DNA of 64,000 bases. Source: Dipodascopsis uninucleata var. uninucleata. Its lineage: Eukaryota; Ascomycota; Lipomycetes; Lipomycetales; Lipomycetaceae. The stretch spans positions 890,501 to 954,500 of the forward strand of contig JAJLTO010000003.1 in assembly GCA_030568195.1 (NCBI GenBank), in the 5' to 3' direction. The position numbers and the translations under genes are program-made. Every line of letters begins with the position of its first letter. Positions within the stretch are counted from its first letter, which is position 1. Positions 10,890 through 21,088 of the stretch are shown here, in pieces. The notes under the pieces are model-generated. The model was not told where the DNA came from, made no database searches, and was given only the letters and a program-made list of their open reading frames with translations.

Positions 10890-12545
10890 ATGGCTTCCAA
10901 GGTTGCAAACGAGGAAGCAGTTCCCTTACTTAATGATGACGGTAACTCGTCGTTGGGACCAGACTCTGAACTCGGTTCGACATCTGGCCACTCAATCACC
11001 GAAGATGAGCTTATTGAAGAAGAAATAGAAGAAGAACTGGCTACAAGAGATTTAGTTGTCATTTGGATCTCTTTGTATGTAGGCATCTTCTTGTCAGCAC
11101 TTGACGGCACAATTGTTGCTACATTAATGGCTCACATTGCATCTGAGTTTAATGAGTTCAGATCTATATCATGGATTGCTACAGGATATATGATCAGTAC
11201 AGCTGCTTTCCAGCCACTTTACGGTAAAATTTCCGATATTTTTGGCCGAAAGCCAATCTTGCTTCTATGTAACACTTTGTTCGGTATCGGAACCATTCTT
11301 TGTGGACTATCGCCCAACCTGTGGTTTATGGTCGGTGCTCGTATTCTTGCTGGCTGCGGTGGCGGTGGTTTGACATCACTGACTGCCATTACACTTTCTG
11401 ACATCGTTCCTCTGCGCCAGAGAGGTGTTCTCCAAGGTATTGGTAACATTCTCTATGGATGTGGTGCAGCTTTCGGCGGTGTTGTGGGTGGTATGATCAC
11501 TGAGGCTTTTGGATGGCGATGGGCTTTTCTTACACAAGTTCCTATCATAATGCTGTCCATTGTGTGCATTTCGTTTAACTTGAAAGTTCCCACCAAACAT
11601 GTAGACAGTATGTCTTCTAAACTGCAGAGAATTGACTTCATGGGCTCTTTTACTTTGGTGTTATCCTTGACTTTCTTTCTGATTGCAGTATCAATCGGTG
11701 GTTCGTACGCACCATGGTTCTCTGCCAAGGTAATTGTGAGCCTGCTGTTATCAATTGCGTTTTTGAATGCATTCATATACGTCGAAAACAATATTGCTCG
11801 GGAGCCTATTATTCCTCTACATCTCTTCAAGGATAGAACTGTATTTGGATCCTCTTTTGCGTCGTGGTTCATGAATATGATATACTACTCTCATATTTAC
11901 TATATTTCTATCTATTTGATTTCTGTTCGGAATGTCTCGCCTACTAAGTCAGGCTCAAGTTTAATTCCCCACTTTATCGGAGACGCTCTCGGATCGCTCG
12001 TTGCTGGATACTACATGCGTATGACAGGTCGCTATTTTGCAATGATCGTCCTGGCCGGAGTAGCAATGATCTTGGGTTCATCCATGCTGGTATTCGTAGG
12101 TCTGAACACTTCGAGGGCCGCGGTTCTTGCAATTATGTTTGTTCCTGGATTCGGCTTTGGCTTATATCTTACATTAACACTGGTTGGCTTGGTCGCAGCT
12201 GTGCCACATGAATATCAGGCCGTGTCAACTAGTATCCAGTATTGTTTTAAGGCTACAGGCTCGACTCTAGGTGTTTCAATATCTACTTCTATATATCAGA
12301 ATGTGCTTGCAGCGAGGTTGTATGAACTGATCACCGGTCCCGGTTCTGAAGAGCTTATTGATAAGATTAAGGACTCAATCGAAGTAGTAAAAAGCCTGAC
12401 GCCAGAGCTTAAAGCATTAGTTATCAGTGCTTATCTCGATTCAATTCGAGCAGTTTTTATTTATGCCACTGCCTTGTCAGTACTTTGTGCTGCTTCTGCT
12501 TTTCTGATGAAGGAGCATGTTCTACATAAGAATGTGCGTCGTTAG
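10890..12545 (+). CDS. VBA-like: MFS vacuolar basic amino-acid transporter (Vba/Fnx1, DHA2-type)
   Basis: A 551-aa polytopic protein of the 14-helix drug:H+ antiporter-2 branch. Helix 1 contains SALDGTIVATLMAHIASEF, with the acidic LDGTIV motif typical of Fnx1/Vba proteins. The MFS signature GKISDIFGRK follows between helices 2 and 3, and the antiporter-type G-rich stretch GCGAAFGGVVGG lies in helix 5. The acidic N-terminal tail contains EAVPLL (residues 9-14), an ExxxLL dileucine signal of the kind AP-3 uses to sort cargo to the vacuole. Vba1/Fnx1 proteins import Lys, His, Arg and others into the vacuole using the proton gradient. The GATA-site cluster upstream suggests nitrogen regulation. 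Substrate is inferred; a drug-efflux role is possible. Confidence 0.88.
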   Translation: MASKVANEEAVPLLNDDGNSSLGPDSELGSTSGHSITEDELIEEEIEEELATRDLVVIWISLYVGIFLSALDGTIVATLMAHIASEFNEFRSISWIATGYMISTAAFQPLYGKISDIFGRKPILLLCNTLFGIGTILCGLSPNLWFMVGARILAGCGGGGLTSLTAITLSDIVPLRQRGVLQGIGNILYGCGAAFGGVVGGMITEAFGWRWAFLTQVPIIMLSIVCISFNLKVPTKHVDSMSSKLQRIDFMGSFTLVLSLTFFLIAVSIGGSYAPWFSAKVIVSLLLSIAFLNAFIYVENNIAREPIIPLHLFKDRTVFGSSFASWFMNMIYYSHIYYISIYLISVRNVSPTKSGSSLIPHFIGDALGSLVAGYYMRMTGRYFAMIVLAGVAMILGSSMLVFVGLNTSRAAVLAIMFVPGFGFGLYLTLTLVGLVAAVPHEYQAVSTSIQYCFKATGSTLGVSISTSIYQNVLAARLYELITGPGSEELIDKIKDSIEVVKSLTPELKALVISAYLDSIRAVFIYATALSVLCAASAFLMKEHVLHKNVRR

Positions 12546-12948
12546 AGTACAGCATGTATGGGTGTGCATATTTTTAGGCACGGAGATCTATGTTGCTAAA
12601 TACTATCACGTAGATTAGGTATCTTTTGTTACGAAAAGTATTTACGACCATGTTACATATACAAATAAACAAAATAATGAGCATTGGATTAGTTTTCTGC
12701 CACTGTAGTAATACTTTATACATATTCTATTTAGACAGTCCCAAGAAGCATTTAAATTAAGCCGCAGACTAAGGCGTTCTTATCTTAAACTTTATTCAAG
12801 GTTGGAATAATCATCATCCCTACTATATACTAACCATTAGCACTTCGCTATAGCAAATTTCAATTGTCAAATGTCTATAGTATATAGAATTGGTTTTCCT
12901 GGAAACAATCGTGAAGAAAAATACATAGTTCAAGAAAAATAATTTAAA
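12546..12948. other. Spacer between transporter and amidase
   Basis: About 400 bp, AT-rich, holding the transporter 3' end and the amidase promoter. No gene seen. Confidence 0.5.
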
Positions 12949-14612
12949 ATGTCTGTGGCACGATTGCCAGAAGTTGTGTAAGTAACAGAATTATGCAAAT
13001 AAGTGGTTGGTTCATTGCTGACTCTAGCCATGGAATAATTTTAAGATCATTGAGCGCTGAAAAAGTACAAGAACTCGCAGCTAAAAACAATGTTAAGGTA
13101 CCGGAAAAGGATGTAGATGCATACAGAATTATGCTATCGGGTTTGGACGAGTTGGCCAAGCTCATCATCGCTGAGGATGATTTTGTTCCTGAGGTAGACT
13201 TCAAAAAGTATCCCCGAAAGGACGTAAAACCCCGACCTGCGGAGAACGAATACAATGCTTGGGCAACCAAAGTAACGGTTCCTTCTAGCGAGAAAGGCTT
13301 ACTAGAGGGACAAACGATTGTTATCAAAGATAATATTAATTTAGCAAGTATTCCTTCAATGCTTGGAACTGACGCTTTAGAGCCTAACCAATTTATTCCT
13401 AAATATGATGCTACTGTTGTGAGAAGGGTTTTGGACGCGGGAGCGACAATTATTGGCAAGGCCGCTTGTGAGAACTTCTCCATGTCTCCCACGTCTTTCA
13501 CCAATGCATATGGTTATGTGACTAACCCTCTTGCTCAAGGATATAATGCCGGTGGATCTTCATCTGGATGTGGAGCACTGGTGGGTGCCAAGGTGGTAAA
13601 GTTCGCCATAGGAGGAGATCAAGGCGGTAGTATTCGAATTCCAGCTTCATACTGTGGTATAGTTGGATTAAAACCTACGTTTGGACTTGTACCTTATACT
13701 GGAATTGCCTCTCTTGCAGCGATGATTGATCACACGGGGCCAATGACTCAGAATGTTCTCGATAATGCTCTTTTATTACAGGTTCTTGCGGGTCCTGATG
13801 GCTTGGATGATCGCCAAATTGGCTTGCCACTCGAGTTACCTGCATACTATGACGAATTAAAGAAATTTTCAGACAGTCCAGCTAGTGCTGTTAAAGGATT
13901 CAAGATAGCTATAATCAAGGAGTCATTTGAAATGCCTGGAATGGACTCTCGAGTTGTCGAAAAGATCCGTGAAGCAGCCAGAGCATACGAGAAATTGGGT
14001 TGTACTGTGGAGGAAATTTCGTTTCCACTGCATAAACTTGCTCCTGCAATCTGGACTATTGCTACGCGCCAAGGATTTGCCGAACATGGAATTTACGGAA
14101 TGAATCCTGTCAGATTCGGTGTTCATGATGCTAATTTGACAGAGCTTCTGGCTCATTGGAACCAAGAAATGTTCGATAAGCTTGCAAAAGGAAATCCAGC
14201 AGCGACAAATGCTCTGCTCGGTGGACAATATATCAAGGACGAGTATCCAGGTCTTACAGAAAAGGCCATTAATCTCGGACGAAAACTCAAGATTGCGTAT
14301 AACAAATTACTAGAAGAATACGACATTTTGATTACTCCCTCTGCCCCGACCCCGGCGAACAAGGCATCAAAGCGGGACGATGACATAATGACAAAGATGA
14401 GCAAAGCAATAGGAACAACCCAGAACACAATGCCCTTCAATATTTCTGGAAACCCTGCGATTTCTATCCCTATTGCTAACTTACCACCTGTTGAAGATGA
14501 ATCACTCTCATTGCCCATTGGCATGCAGATCGTTGCGAAGTCATTCGGTGAAATGGAAATTTACAAGGCGGCATACGCATGGGAACAGTGCTTTGACTGG
14601 AAGTCATTCTAA
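12949..14612 (+). CDS. Amidase-signature family hydrolase
   Basis: Two exons by my reading: 12949-12977 and 13028-14612, total 537 aa. The intron of 50 nt has donor GTAAGT, branch TGCTGAC and acceptor CTCTAG. Exon 1 encodes MSVARLPEVV and joins in frame to HGIILRSLSAEK. An unspliced start at 12993 would lie inside the intron, so I reject it. The Ser-cis-Ser-Lys core is complete: VIKDN (Lys at about 110), YNAGGSSSGCG (cis-Ser) and GGDQGGSIRIPAS (nucleophile Ser at about 211). The family cleaves C-N bonds of amides (acetamidase, indoleacetamide hydrolase and others). The long N-terminal helical segment before the core resembles fungal and bacterial aliphatic amidases. Substrate cannot be assigned. 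It follows the transporter on the same strand. Confidence 0.92.
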
Positions 14613-14832
14613 GTAAACATAACGTTAAGATAACCTGAATTTTGGCCGTACTGCATAGATAGAATAGGCAGTCCTGCAATTTATTATGTCTACATAGTCG
14701 TGTTATAAGCGCAAAAATAATAGAAGTTTCATAGCTATTAATTAAATGAGTGCAACGTCTTCCTTTTATTTCAATTCCTCTAAAGTTTGACAGTTCAATA
14801 GCGGGCAAGCAACTCCAAACCAAATTTATATT

Positions 14833-15393
14833 CTATTTTTCATCCATAAGTTTTTTGAGTGATTCCATAGATTGTTGAATGGCTGCCTCTGCGTGATCAA
14901 TTGCGGCTTGCGGACAGTCAGCATCAGTAACGTGTATATCAATGAGAGCATAGGGTTCAGCCACCTTCATCTTTAGATATCGTAAAACTCGAGCTAGGTC
15001 CTCTGCACCACATGCAAGCAAGCGTTTCGAATAGGAAACTACAGCTGCTGGCATATTGATCCACTCAGCTTTAAGATAATCGAGAGCATTCTTGATAGCG
15101 GCCGGATATGAATGATTGTACACAGGAGTGATGAAAATAATTCCAGACGCGCTCTTGACGATGTTACTCCATTCAATAGTTCCTGGCTGCATATAGATGC
15201 CCGATTTAGGCTCATGAGGTTCGAGACTATGCATAGGAATATCCAGTTCTGCTAAGTCAATAATTGAGAACTCGATGGTGGGATAAGTCTTTTCTAGTCT
15301 AATTTGGATCCAGTTGGCTATCGCTGGCGATATTCTTGACACTCGCGTGCTGCCCAAGATTAGTAGGACTTTTGCTGTATATGTATTTGACAT
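14833..15393 (-). CDS. NAD(P)H-dependent FMN reductase (flavodoxin-like fold)
   Basis: A single-exon 186-aa protein. It opens with VLLILGSTRVSRISPAIANW, the phosphate-binding GSTR loop of the NADPH-dependent FMN reductase family. ITPVYNHSYPAAIKNALDY (about 93-111) is the family signature (P.YN.s.pg.lKnaiD). Relatives include yeast Lot6, a quinone reductase bound to the proteasome, and bacterial azoreductase/ArsH types. It probably reduces quinones or FMN in the cytosol. The gene is convergent with the amidase (220 bp apart), and its start faces the gene-poor island at 15.4-17.4 kb. Confidence 0.9.
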   Translation of the reverse strand: MSNTYTAKVLLILGSTRVSRISPAIANWIQIRLEKTYPTIEFSIIDLAELDIPMHSLEPHEPKSGIYMQPGTIEWSNIVKSASGIIFITPVYNHSYPAAIKNALDYLKAEWINMPAAVVSYSKRLLACGAEDLARVLRYLKMKVAEPYALIDIHVTDADCPQAAIDHAEAAIQQSMESLKKLMDEK

Positions 15394-16523
15394 ATTAACG
15401 AAAAAAGCACTTCGTAATTGGAATAGACCCCCTGCACTTCTCTTTTTTCTGCTGATTGAAGTTGCGCACTATTATATTCAAGATACACGGCTAGAAGACT
15501 CGAAGATTCAGCTCTATTTAAGATCGATAATAGCAAGGCTCGCAGAGCTTACGTAAAAAATACCTCAGGCTCAGTATGATTAAGGTTCAGGGTTTCAAGC
15601 TGTCTAGAGCCAAGTGTAGCAAACTAATATCGGCTTAGGTTACCAAGAACACATACAAATAGCGGGTAGACGAGAACCTTATTTCAACTTGAATTTTCTA
15701 ATTCGTGCAGAGCACAGGCAGAAGCTGTTGCGAACAGCTCCGTCGAGGTACTCATGATCAAGTAACGAGACGCGCAGAAATAAAGCGTAGACTTGACCTG
15801 CTAACACATTATGAACGTGAAATAGAAGAGCTCCTGGAGACTCTAGAGGTAGATATGTCGCCATTCTGCTGTCAGAACGCCTTAGAAGGTGGTGCCGACA
15901 GGCATTCAACGGTCGCACGATAATCCTTGACCCTAGGTCAGTGGATCAGACTCGTAAGACTTCGCATGGTGGACCACTTCAAGCGAGATGTCGAGTATAG
16001 ACGCAAAATGACATCAGATCGCTGGATAAGATTCTCGAATCTCATATTAACTCAGAAACAGCGTATCTCCGCATTTCCGCAGACATTCAACTCAAGCCCA
16101 GATAGAACGTGAGACGGGCCTCATATGTGCTAACTAGCGTATATCAGAGCCCGCCTCAGGTTACGAACGACCAGCATCATTTCGGAGATTAGAATGCATC
16201 TTCTGCAGCTAGGCGAAGACTGTTCAAAGCGCGATGGCGCGAGGCTCCGTAAGCGACTTGTGCTATCTGTCTATAAGTAGCTGCGAGAGCAGTCACGGTA
16301 AGATTCACAGTCTCCATATATTCGGGTTGATCGTTCTACTCTATCAAAACGTCATAATATAGCGTGCAGTATCTCTACTGCATATTTATCTGGCGTAGAA
16401 GATTCAGCTCGTAGAATGTCACGGATCTGCTGAACCAGCAAGGTGCCACCGTTAGATAGAGCTATTTATTGTAAGTGGTGAGGTAGCGCTGGTAATCGTA
16501 TAGAATTGTGACATGAGCTGACG

Positions 16524-16558
16524 AAAATATTCATACATGATAAATGTATGAATATTTT
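16524..16558. repeat. Perfect 15-bp inverted repeat with 5-nt loop
   Basis: AAAATATTCATACAT (16524-16538) is separated by GATAA from its exact reverse complement (16544-16558). It is AT-rich and not obviously part of a gene. It could be a MITE remnant, a cruciform-forming site or a protein-binding palindrome. Confidence 0.6.
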
Positions 16559-16761
16559 ATGTGAGAGAAACGAGAGACCATTACCCTGAATCGGGCGAGT
16601 AATATTACATTTGACGAAATTACTTGACGTTTCTTAGAGGGGGAAGAATTTCTTGAACTGTACATCCGACGGCCGCTTTGATAGTATTCGGAATAGTCAA
16701 ATCCATCCTTACCTCAACAGTCTACTCTAAAACGTATTTGGCTTAGTACAATCTACAGATA

Positions 16762-17001
16762 TGTGGGGGGGAATAATGAAGGTAGTACTTAATTTCAATA
16801 GCCGGACCTTGTTAGTGGGCTATCCCAGTAGCAGAGGGGTAATAGTAGTGGTGAAAAATTTCCAGAATAGGAAAGCTCCGCCATATATATTTTCCACTAC
16901 AATCGCAGTAACCGGATTATCCAGTATCAGCCGGTATAAACCACACTACAGCACTCAACCACAAGGTAGAAAATATAGCGGACAGATTTCATTCCCCCAC
17001 A
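16762..17001. mobile_element. Probable solo LTR (or other small inverted-repeat element), family undetermined
   Basis: A 240-bp segment begins TGTGGGGGG and ends CCCCCACA, giving TG...CA termini with inverted ends that match over about 14 positions allowing short gaps. An internal TATA-like stretch (near 16884) fits an LTR promoter. I see no obvious target-site duplication and no adjoining internal region or second copy in the window. A terminal-inverted-repeat DNA element is the alternative. Age cannot be judged from one copy. Confidence 0.45.
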
Positions 17002-17396
17002 TGTTCTCTCCAAATTAACAAGTGGGGGTTCGAGGTACACTTATATGATACGAAAGAGCATTCACGCCAGTGAAGCAGATACTAGAGCTTCTCAGGCATC
17101 AAAATTTATTTTTTATGTATATCCGTATGCCGAAGGCTCTTGTAAATTATAAACTGGGTGGTTTATTTAATATGGCTTGCACATGTAGCTCCTCGCATAT
17201 ATAAATATCGTGCGCATCTTACTTTATAATATTCTTCCGGATGTTTTAAACTCAGTCCTTCTTCTACTGAAATTCCTTGCTATATTCGATTCCAAACTAG
17301 TATAATATACCTACGATTCGCAGACAGGTGTATAGTTAGCGTCCATTCAACTTTTACCGATATTCGTAGCTCAGAATTCCAAAGCAACAGCAGAAC

Positions 17397-18233
17397 ATGT
17401 CCAACTACCTTCAGGGTCTATTTGGATTAGATGGCAAGACGGCGTTATGTACTGGAGCTACTCGAGGAATCGGTCACTTCATTGCTCTAGCGTTGGCAAA
17501 GGCTGGTGCAGATATTATCTTGGTTCAGGTATTTAAACGTGTAAAAAATAGCATGATCAAGTGAGAAGTGTAGCTGTTAACTGGTATAAATTAGCGAAGC
17601 GATGATCAAGGTACCAAAGTCAAAATTGAGGCTCTAGGCCGGAAATGCACCATTGTCACTGCAGAACTCTCGGACAAAGAACAGGTGTTGTCTATCGTGC
17701 CACAAGTAGAGAAGTTGGGTTTACAGGTTGATATCTTATTTAACTGCGCAGGAGTTCAGAGAAGACATCCTTCTCACGAGTTTCCTTTGGAAGACTGGGA
17801 GTTGGTTCTTCAAGTGAACTTAACCACTTGTTTTATTCTGTGCAGGGACGTTGGAAAGCACATGTTAGAGCGTAACATTAAAGGAAAGATAATAAACATC
17901 GCTAGTTTATTGACTTTCCAGGGAGGCATTACTGTTCCAGCATATGCCGCCTCTAAAGGAGGTATTGGTCAGATTACGAAGGGTCTGTCTAATGAATGGT
18001 CAAGTAAGAATATCAATGTTAACGCAATTGCACCTGGCTACATCGATACAGATATGAACGTTGCTTTGGTAAATGATTCAGTTCGTTCAAGACAGATTCT
18101 AGAGCGCATTCCTGCTCAGCGATGGGGTTTGCCAAAGGATTTTGAAGGTGCTGCTATATTTTTGGCGTCTTCAGCAAGCGATTACGTTTCGGGAGAGATT
18201 CTTACTGTTGATGGCGGCTGGATGGGCCGTTAA
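17397..18233 (+). CDS. SDR oxidoreductase, 2-deoxy-D-gluconate 3-dehydrogenase (KduD)-like
   Basis: Two exons, 17397-17528 and 17595-18233, 256 aa. The 66-nt intron has donor GTATTT, branch TGTTAAC and acceptor TTAG. It joins ILVQ to RSDDQGTKV in phase 0. Exon 1 carries the cofactor loop CTGATRGIG. Exon 2 has [19 protein letters not shown], a stretch typical of KduD-type enzymes, then the active-site Ser (NIAS) and YAASK (Tyr/Lys). It ends with [14 protein letters not shown], the classical SDR tail. KduD enzymes oxidise 2-deoxy-D-gluconate/3-deoxy-glycosulose sugars in pectin and uronate catabolism. Fungal homologues are often unassigned, so the substrate is tentative. It lies beside the mobile-element-bearing island. 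Confidence 0.88.
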
Positions 18234-18366
18234 AGACATGTCGAGAACAAATTGAAAATGACAGATAAAATAGATAAATAACATTTTTTAATGCAACCGA
18301 TGATTATAGATTTGATATCATAGGATGAAGACATCATAATAGACATTATAATAAAGTAATATACAA

Positions 18367-19730
18367 TCAAGCTGGTGGAATAAATGATGCGTATAAAACT
18401 GCTTGGACTCCGATCCAAGTAACCATATATCTAACAGACCATAGCCCTTCATGACGCTTAAAATCACTTTTTAGGCGTTCGATTAGACCATGCTTCTGTG
18501 TCGAATTCGATTCGGTCTTTTGGGACTTGCTCTTTTCCTCGTCCTTTCCTATTCGCTCAGCTAAATAAAGATAAACCAATGGCATGCATGTTCCTACCCT
18601 TGTAATAATTTGGACATGCCAAATAAACAAAGACATCATCAACATTAACATTTGGATGATGAGGTATGGGCGTAGACGTTCTACACTTTTAAATCTTAGA
18701 AACGATCTCCAGAAGAAAAACCACGTCGGAAACGCAAAAAAAAAATTTGGAATTTGCCATGTGCGCCAGTATTTGAAGAATCCCACGTTCCTGAATTTTC
18801 GTTAGTTATCCATCTTACAAATATCACAATTCAGATCACCTACCAATAATGGCTTTGAACATATCCGTAAATGAGAGGTGGAATATTCTGACACCACTCT
18901 CTTCCTGGACAGTACCGGATATAAGCAAGGAATTGAATACTGAAAAATCCTAATCCAACCAATATACCTCCGATAATTACTTCTATAGCCTTGAACCACC
19001 GTCGATTCTTTATCATCTCATACAAGTCATTCAAAAACACAATACCCCATAGAACTCCATTTCCTCGAAGCAAGCAACAAATAGCAAATGCGATACCTGA
19101 AGAGATGTACCGATCCGTCTCTCGAAAATATGCTCCTAAAAAAGAGCAGAAGGCAAAAACAGTCTCTGAATATCCCGAAGACAGAAAAATTCCGCCAGGT
19201 GAGATTACATATAGTAATCCGACAATAAGTGGAAAGCTTGTATTGGTCTTCCCAGTGACTGTATGTTCGAGCTTCTTTGCCAGGAAGTAAATCATTACTG
19301 TTGCCAGATAATGGCCCACATGTGCAATTGTTACGGCAGCAATACCATAACTATATACAGAGTTCACACTCTCTCCCAGATCGTCTAGCTCACTAGGAAT
19401 ACTAGGCCATAGAAACTTCAAAATTGGAGCAATCGTAATATCACCCACCCATCTAATTAATCTCGTCCAGAGCCAGCCAAATGCCCATTCCTGCTCATAA
19501 ATGTATCCCCGCTGGGCAATCTTAATAAAGAAAACAGTATCCCATACAATGAATCTTGAAAGACCATAGCTTAACCATTTGGGCGCTTCTGATGAGTTGA
19601 AAATAAGTTGTGACGATGTATCATATTGACTCACAACTAGTTGAGGGATTGTAAACAGAATTGACTTGACGAGCAAGAACACTTTTGAAAGCGTCAGTAA
19701 ATCGCTCCGAGTATCCTCCTTAGAATTCAT
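18367..19730 (-). CDS. GPI18: GPI mannosyltransferase 2 (PIG-V/Gpi18)
   Basis: Two exons, 19730-18844 and 18790-18367, total 436 aa, close to yeast Gpi18 (433 aa). The 53-nt intron has donor GTAGGT, branch ATAACTAAC and acceptor TTTTCAG. It joins QSHYW to NVGFFKYWRTW in frame. The ER-membrane protein has a first luminal loop with FIVWDTVFFIKIAQRGY and EWAFG, the conserved WD-F and E-AF-P positions of PIG-V. Many hydrophobic segments follow (ISPGGIFLSSGYSE near the middle). It adds the second mannose (alpha-1,6) to the GPI precursor in the ER. It acts in the same pathway that supplies GPI anchors to Dfg5-type wall proteins such as the first gene of this window. Confidence 0.92.
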
Positions 19731-19926
19731 TGTTCATGTAAATATCTACAGACAATCTAATATCGCACATCTGTTAAGAGAACCTTAAAGACCATGATGT
19801 TCTGGACAATTTCAGACTATTTGGAGACGTATAATTCATTTTGCTGCTACGTAACCAACCCTGTTCCAGTAGACAATTATAAATGTAACCTTACCCTGAA
19901 TATATTTAGATGCAGGGAAAAAAATT

Positions 19927-20016
19927 TGACACGGACAGGAATTGAACCTGCAACCCTTCGATAAACACCCAATTCTTTAACTGGAGTCGAAAGCTCTACC
20001 ATTGAGCCACCGCATC
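19927..20016 (-). tRNA. tRNA-Trp (CCA anticodon) with 18-nt intron
   Basis: A 90-nt gene. The acceptor GATGCGG pairs with CCGTGTC, with discriminator A. A-box TGGCTCAATGG and B-box GGTTCAATTCC are canonical and almost identical to yeast tRNA-Trp. The anticodon stem TTCGA/TCGAA flanks a CT-CCA loop interrupted by an 18-nt intron after position 37. Position 37 reads G. Intron bases TGG can pair with the anticodon, as in other pre-tRNAs. A run of seven T follows the 3' end (19924-19918) as the Pol III terminator. Confidence 0.95.
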
Positions 20017-20275
20017 ATTATATAATATATTACTTTATGACAGCGTTTACACATGTAGATTTTACCCTACTTTCGCAAAGAAGGAACTTATGATGCTGAC
20101 ACTAATGCAATATGTAAAAGCTAATGATTAAGAATTGTGTACTTTCATGTCATATTGGGTGATGGTAGCTCTTGCACATAATATATTTTAGATAAGAAGC
20201 GAGAGATACCGGAGATATATTAGAAATTATTATTTATGAGTTCCCTGCTCTATTGGATTATTAGAATTGTTAGAG

Positions 20276-21088
20276 TTACTGGTGAAAAGCTTTAAGCGTT
20301 ACATAGCCAGCAAAAACACCTTGAATGCCATTCATTAAGAGCACCTTTTCACCTTCCTGCAGGCTATTCTTAAAAACAGCCTCGTTCTCTCTATATTCGC
20401 GCATGAACCCGCGGGCGAGCATTTCTGCTTTGACTGCTCCACGAAGACCACCAATTCCGTCACTAGCAGGAGTAATCCATTCACCGTTTCTGTAGAAAGC
20501 TACGTTTGTTAAGCTTCCCTCTGTGAGCTGGTTATCTTCGTTATAGAGTAAAACTTCGACGGGCTCTGTCTTAGGATAATCATGAGGAAACACCCTTTCT
20601 CGAGCTGCAGTATAAGGATCACGATTGGTAGTTTTAATCTTTGTTATATCGCTCTGAGGTGTGACCTCAGTATCCACATAAACTGTCCACGTATAACTAT
20701 CTCCAGGTTTGGTATCACCGAGACCTGATAACAAATTTGGACGAGATGGAACAATATTGGCTTCAACCTCAATTTCCCCTGTTTTATTTACTCGTGGGCG
20801 TAGTCTCCAGCACTGAGAGGGATCTTGAATTGCAGCATAGAGAGCCTTAGCAAGCTTCTCGTCCGTTATAGGCTTCTGTTTCTTGGCGAGATCAGGCCAA
20901 AAGTACTCATATCCCATATTCAATCGGTACACGTGTCGTGGAAACAAGAAAAACACGGCAGTATTTAGTTCTGCCTTTGCCTCTGCATATTTTTCGTAGT
21001 CGAATACTCCATTTCCGGGGACATATGAGGGAAGTAAAAATGAAGGATCATATCTGATCGCAGAAATAACCCCAAATTCTTCTACCAT
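20276..21088 (-). CDS. ABZ2: Aminodeoxychorismate lyase, class IV PLP enzyme
   Basis: A single-exon 270-aa protein of the branched-chain aminotransferase/ADC-lyase fold. KTTNRDPYTAARER (middle) carries the probable PLP Schiff-base lysine and the following arginine. VLLYNEDNQLTEGSLTNVAF contains the class IV LTEGSxxN motif that binds PLP phosphate. GEWITPASDGIGGLRG and the C-terminal EKVLLMNGIQGVFAG complete the pattern of fungal Abz2. The enzyme releases pyruvate from 4-amino-4-deoxychorismate to make p-aminobenzoate for folate. GTP cyclohydrolase I, also a folate gene, lies elsewhere in the window but unlinked. It is divergent from PIS1 across about 520 bp. Confidence 0.88.
   Translation of the reverse strand: MVEEFGVISAIRYDPSFLLPSYVPGNGVFDYEKYAEAKAELNTAVFFLFPRHVYRLNMGYEYFWPDLAKKQKPITDEKLAKALYAAIQDPSQCWRLRPRVNKTGEIEVEANIVPSRPNLLSGLGDTKPGDSYTWTVYVDTEVTPQSDITKIKTTNRDPYTAARERVFPHDYPKTEPVEVLLYNEDNQLTEGSLTNVAFYRNGEWITPASDGIGGLRGAVKAEMLARGFMREYRENEAVFKNSLQEGEKVLLMNGIQGVFAGYVTLKAFHQ

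Larger units (their letters stand above)
15394..17396. other. 2 kb gene-free island between two divergent oxidoreductase genes
   Basis: This stretch holds no recognisable gene. About 15690-16480 is visibly GC-richer than the genes around it, with many short open frames (for example 15705-15923 and 15927-16112) that resemble nothing I know. It is followed by a perfect hairpin (16524-16558) and a 240-bp inverted-repeat-ended element (16762-17001). The pattern suits old mobile-element debris, but no family is identifiable in the GC-richer part. Confidence 0.5.

Noticed and set aside
10661-11110. Minus-strand Ser-rich frame overlapping the transporter start
   Set aside because: Most of it is antisense to the acidic N-terminus of the transporter, and the Ser run mirrors GAA/GAG codons.
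12944-13504. 186-codon minus-strand frame over the amidase
   Set aside because: It is antisense to a well conserved amidase exon and shows no family resemblance; a shadow of codon bias.
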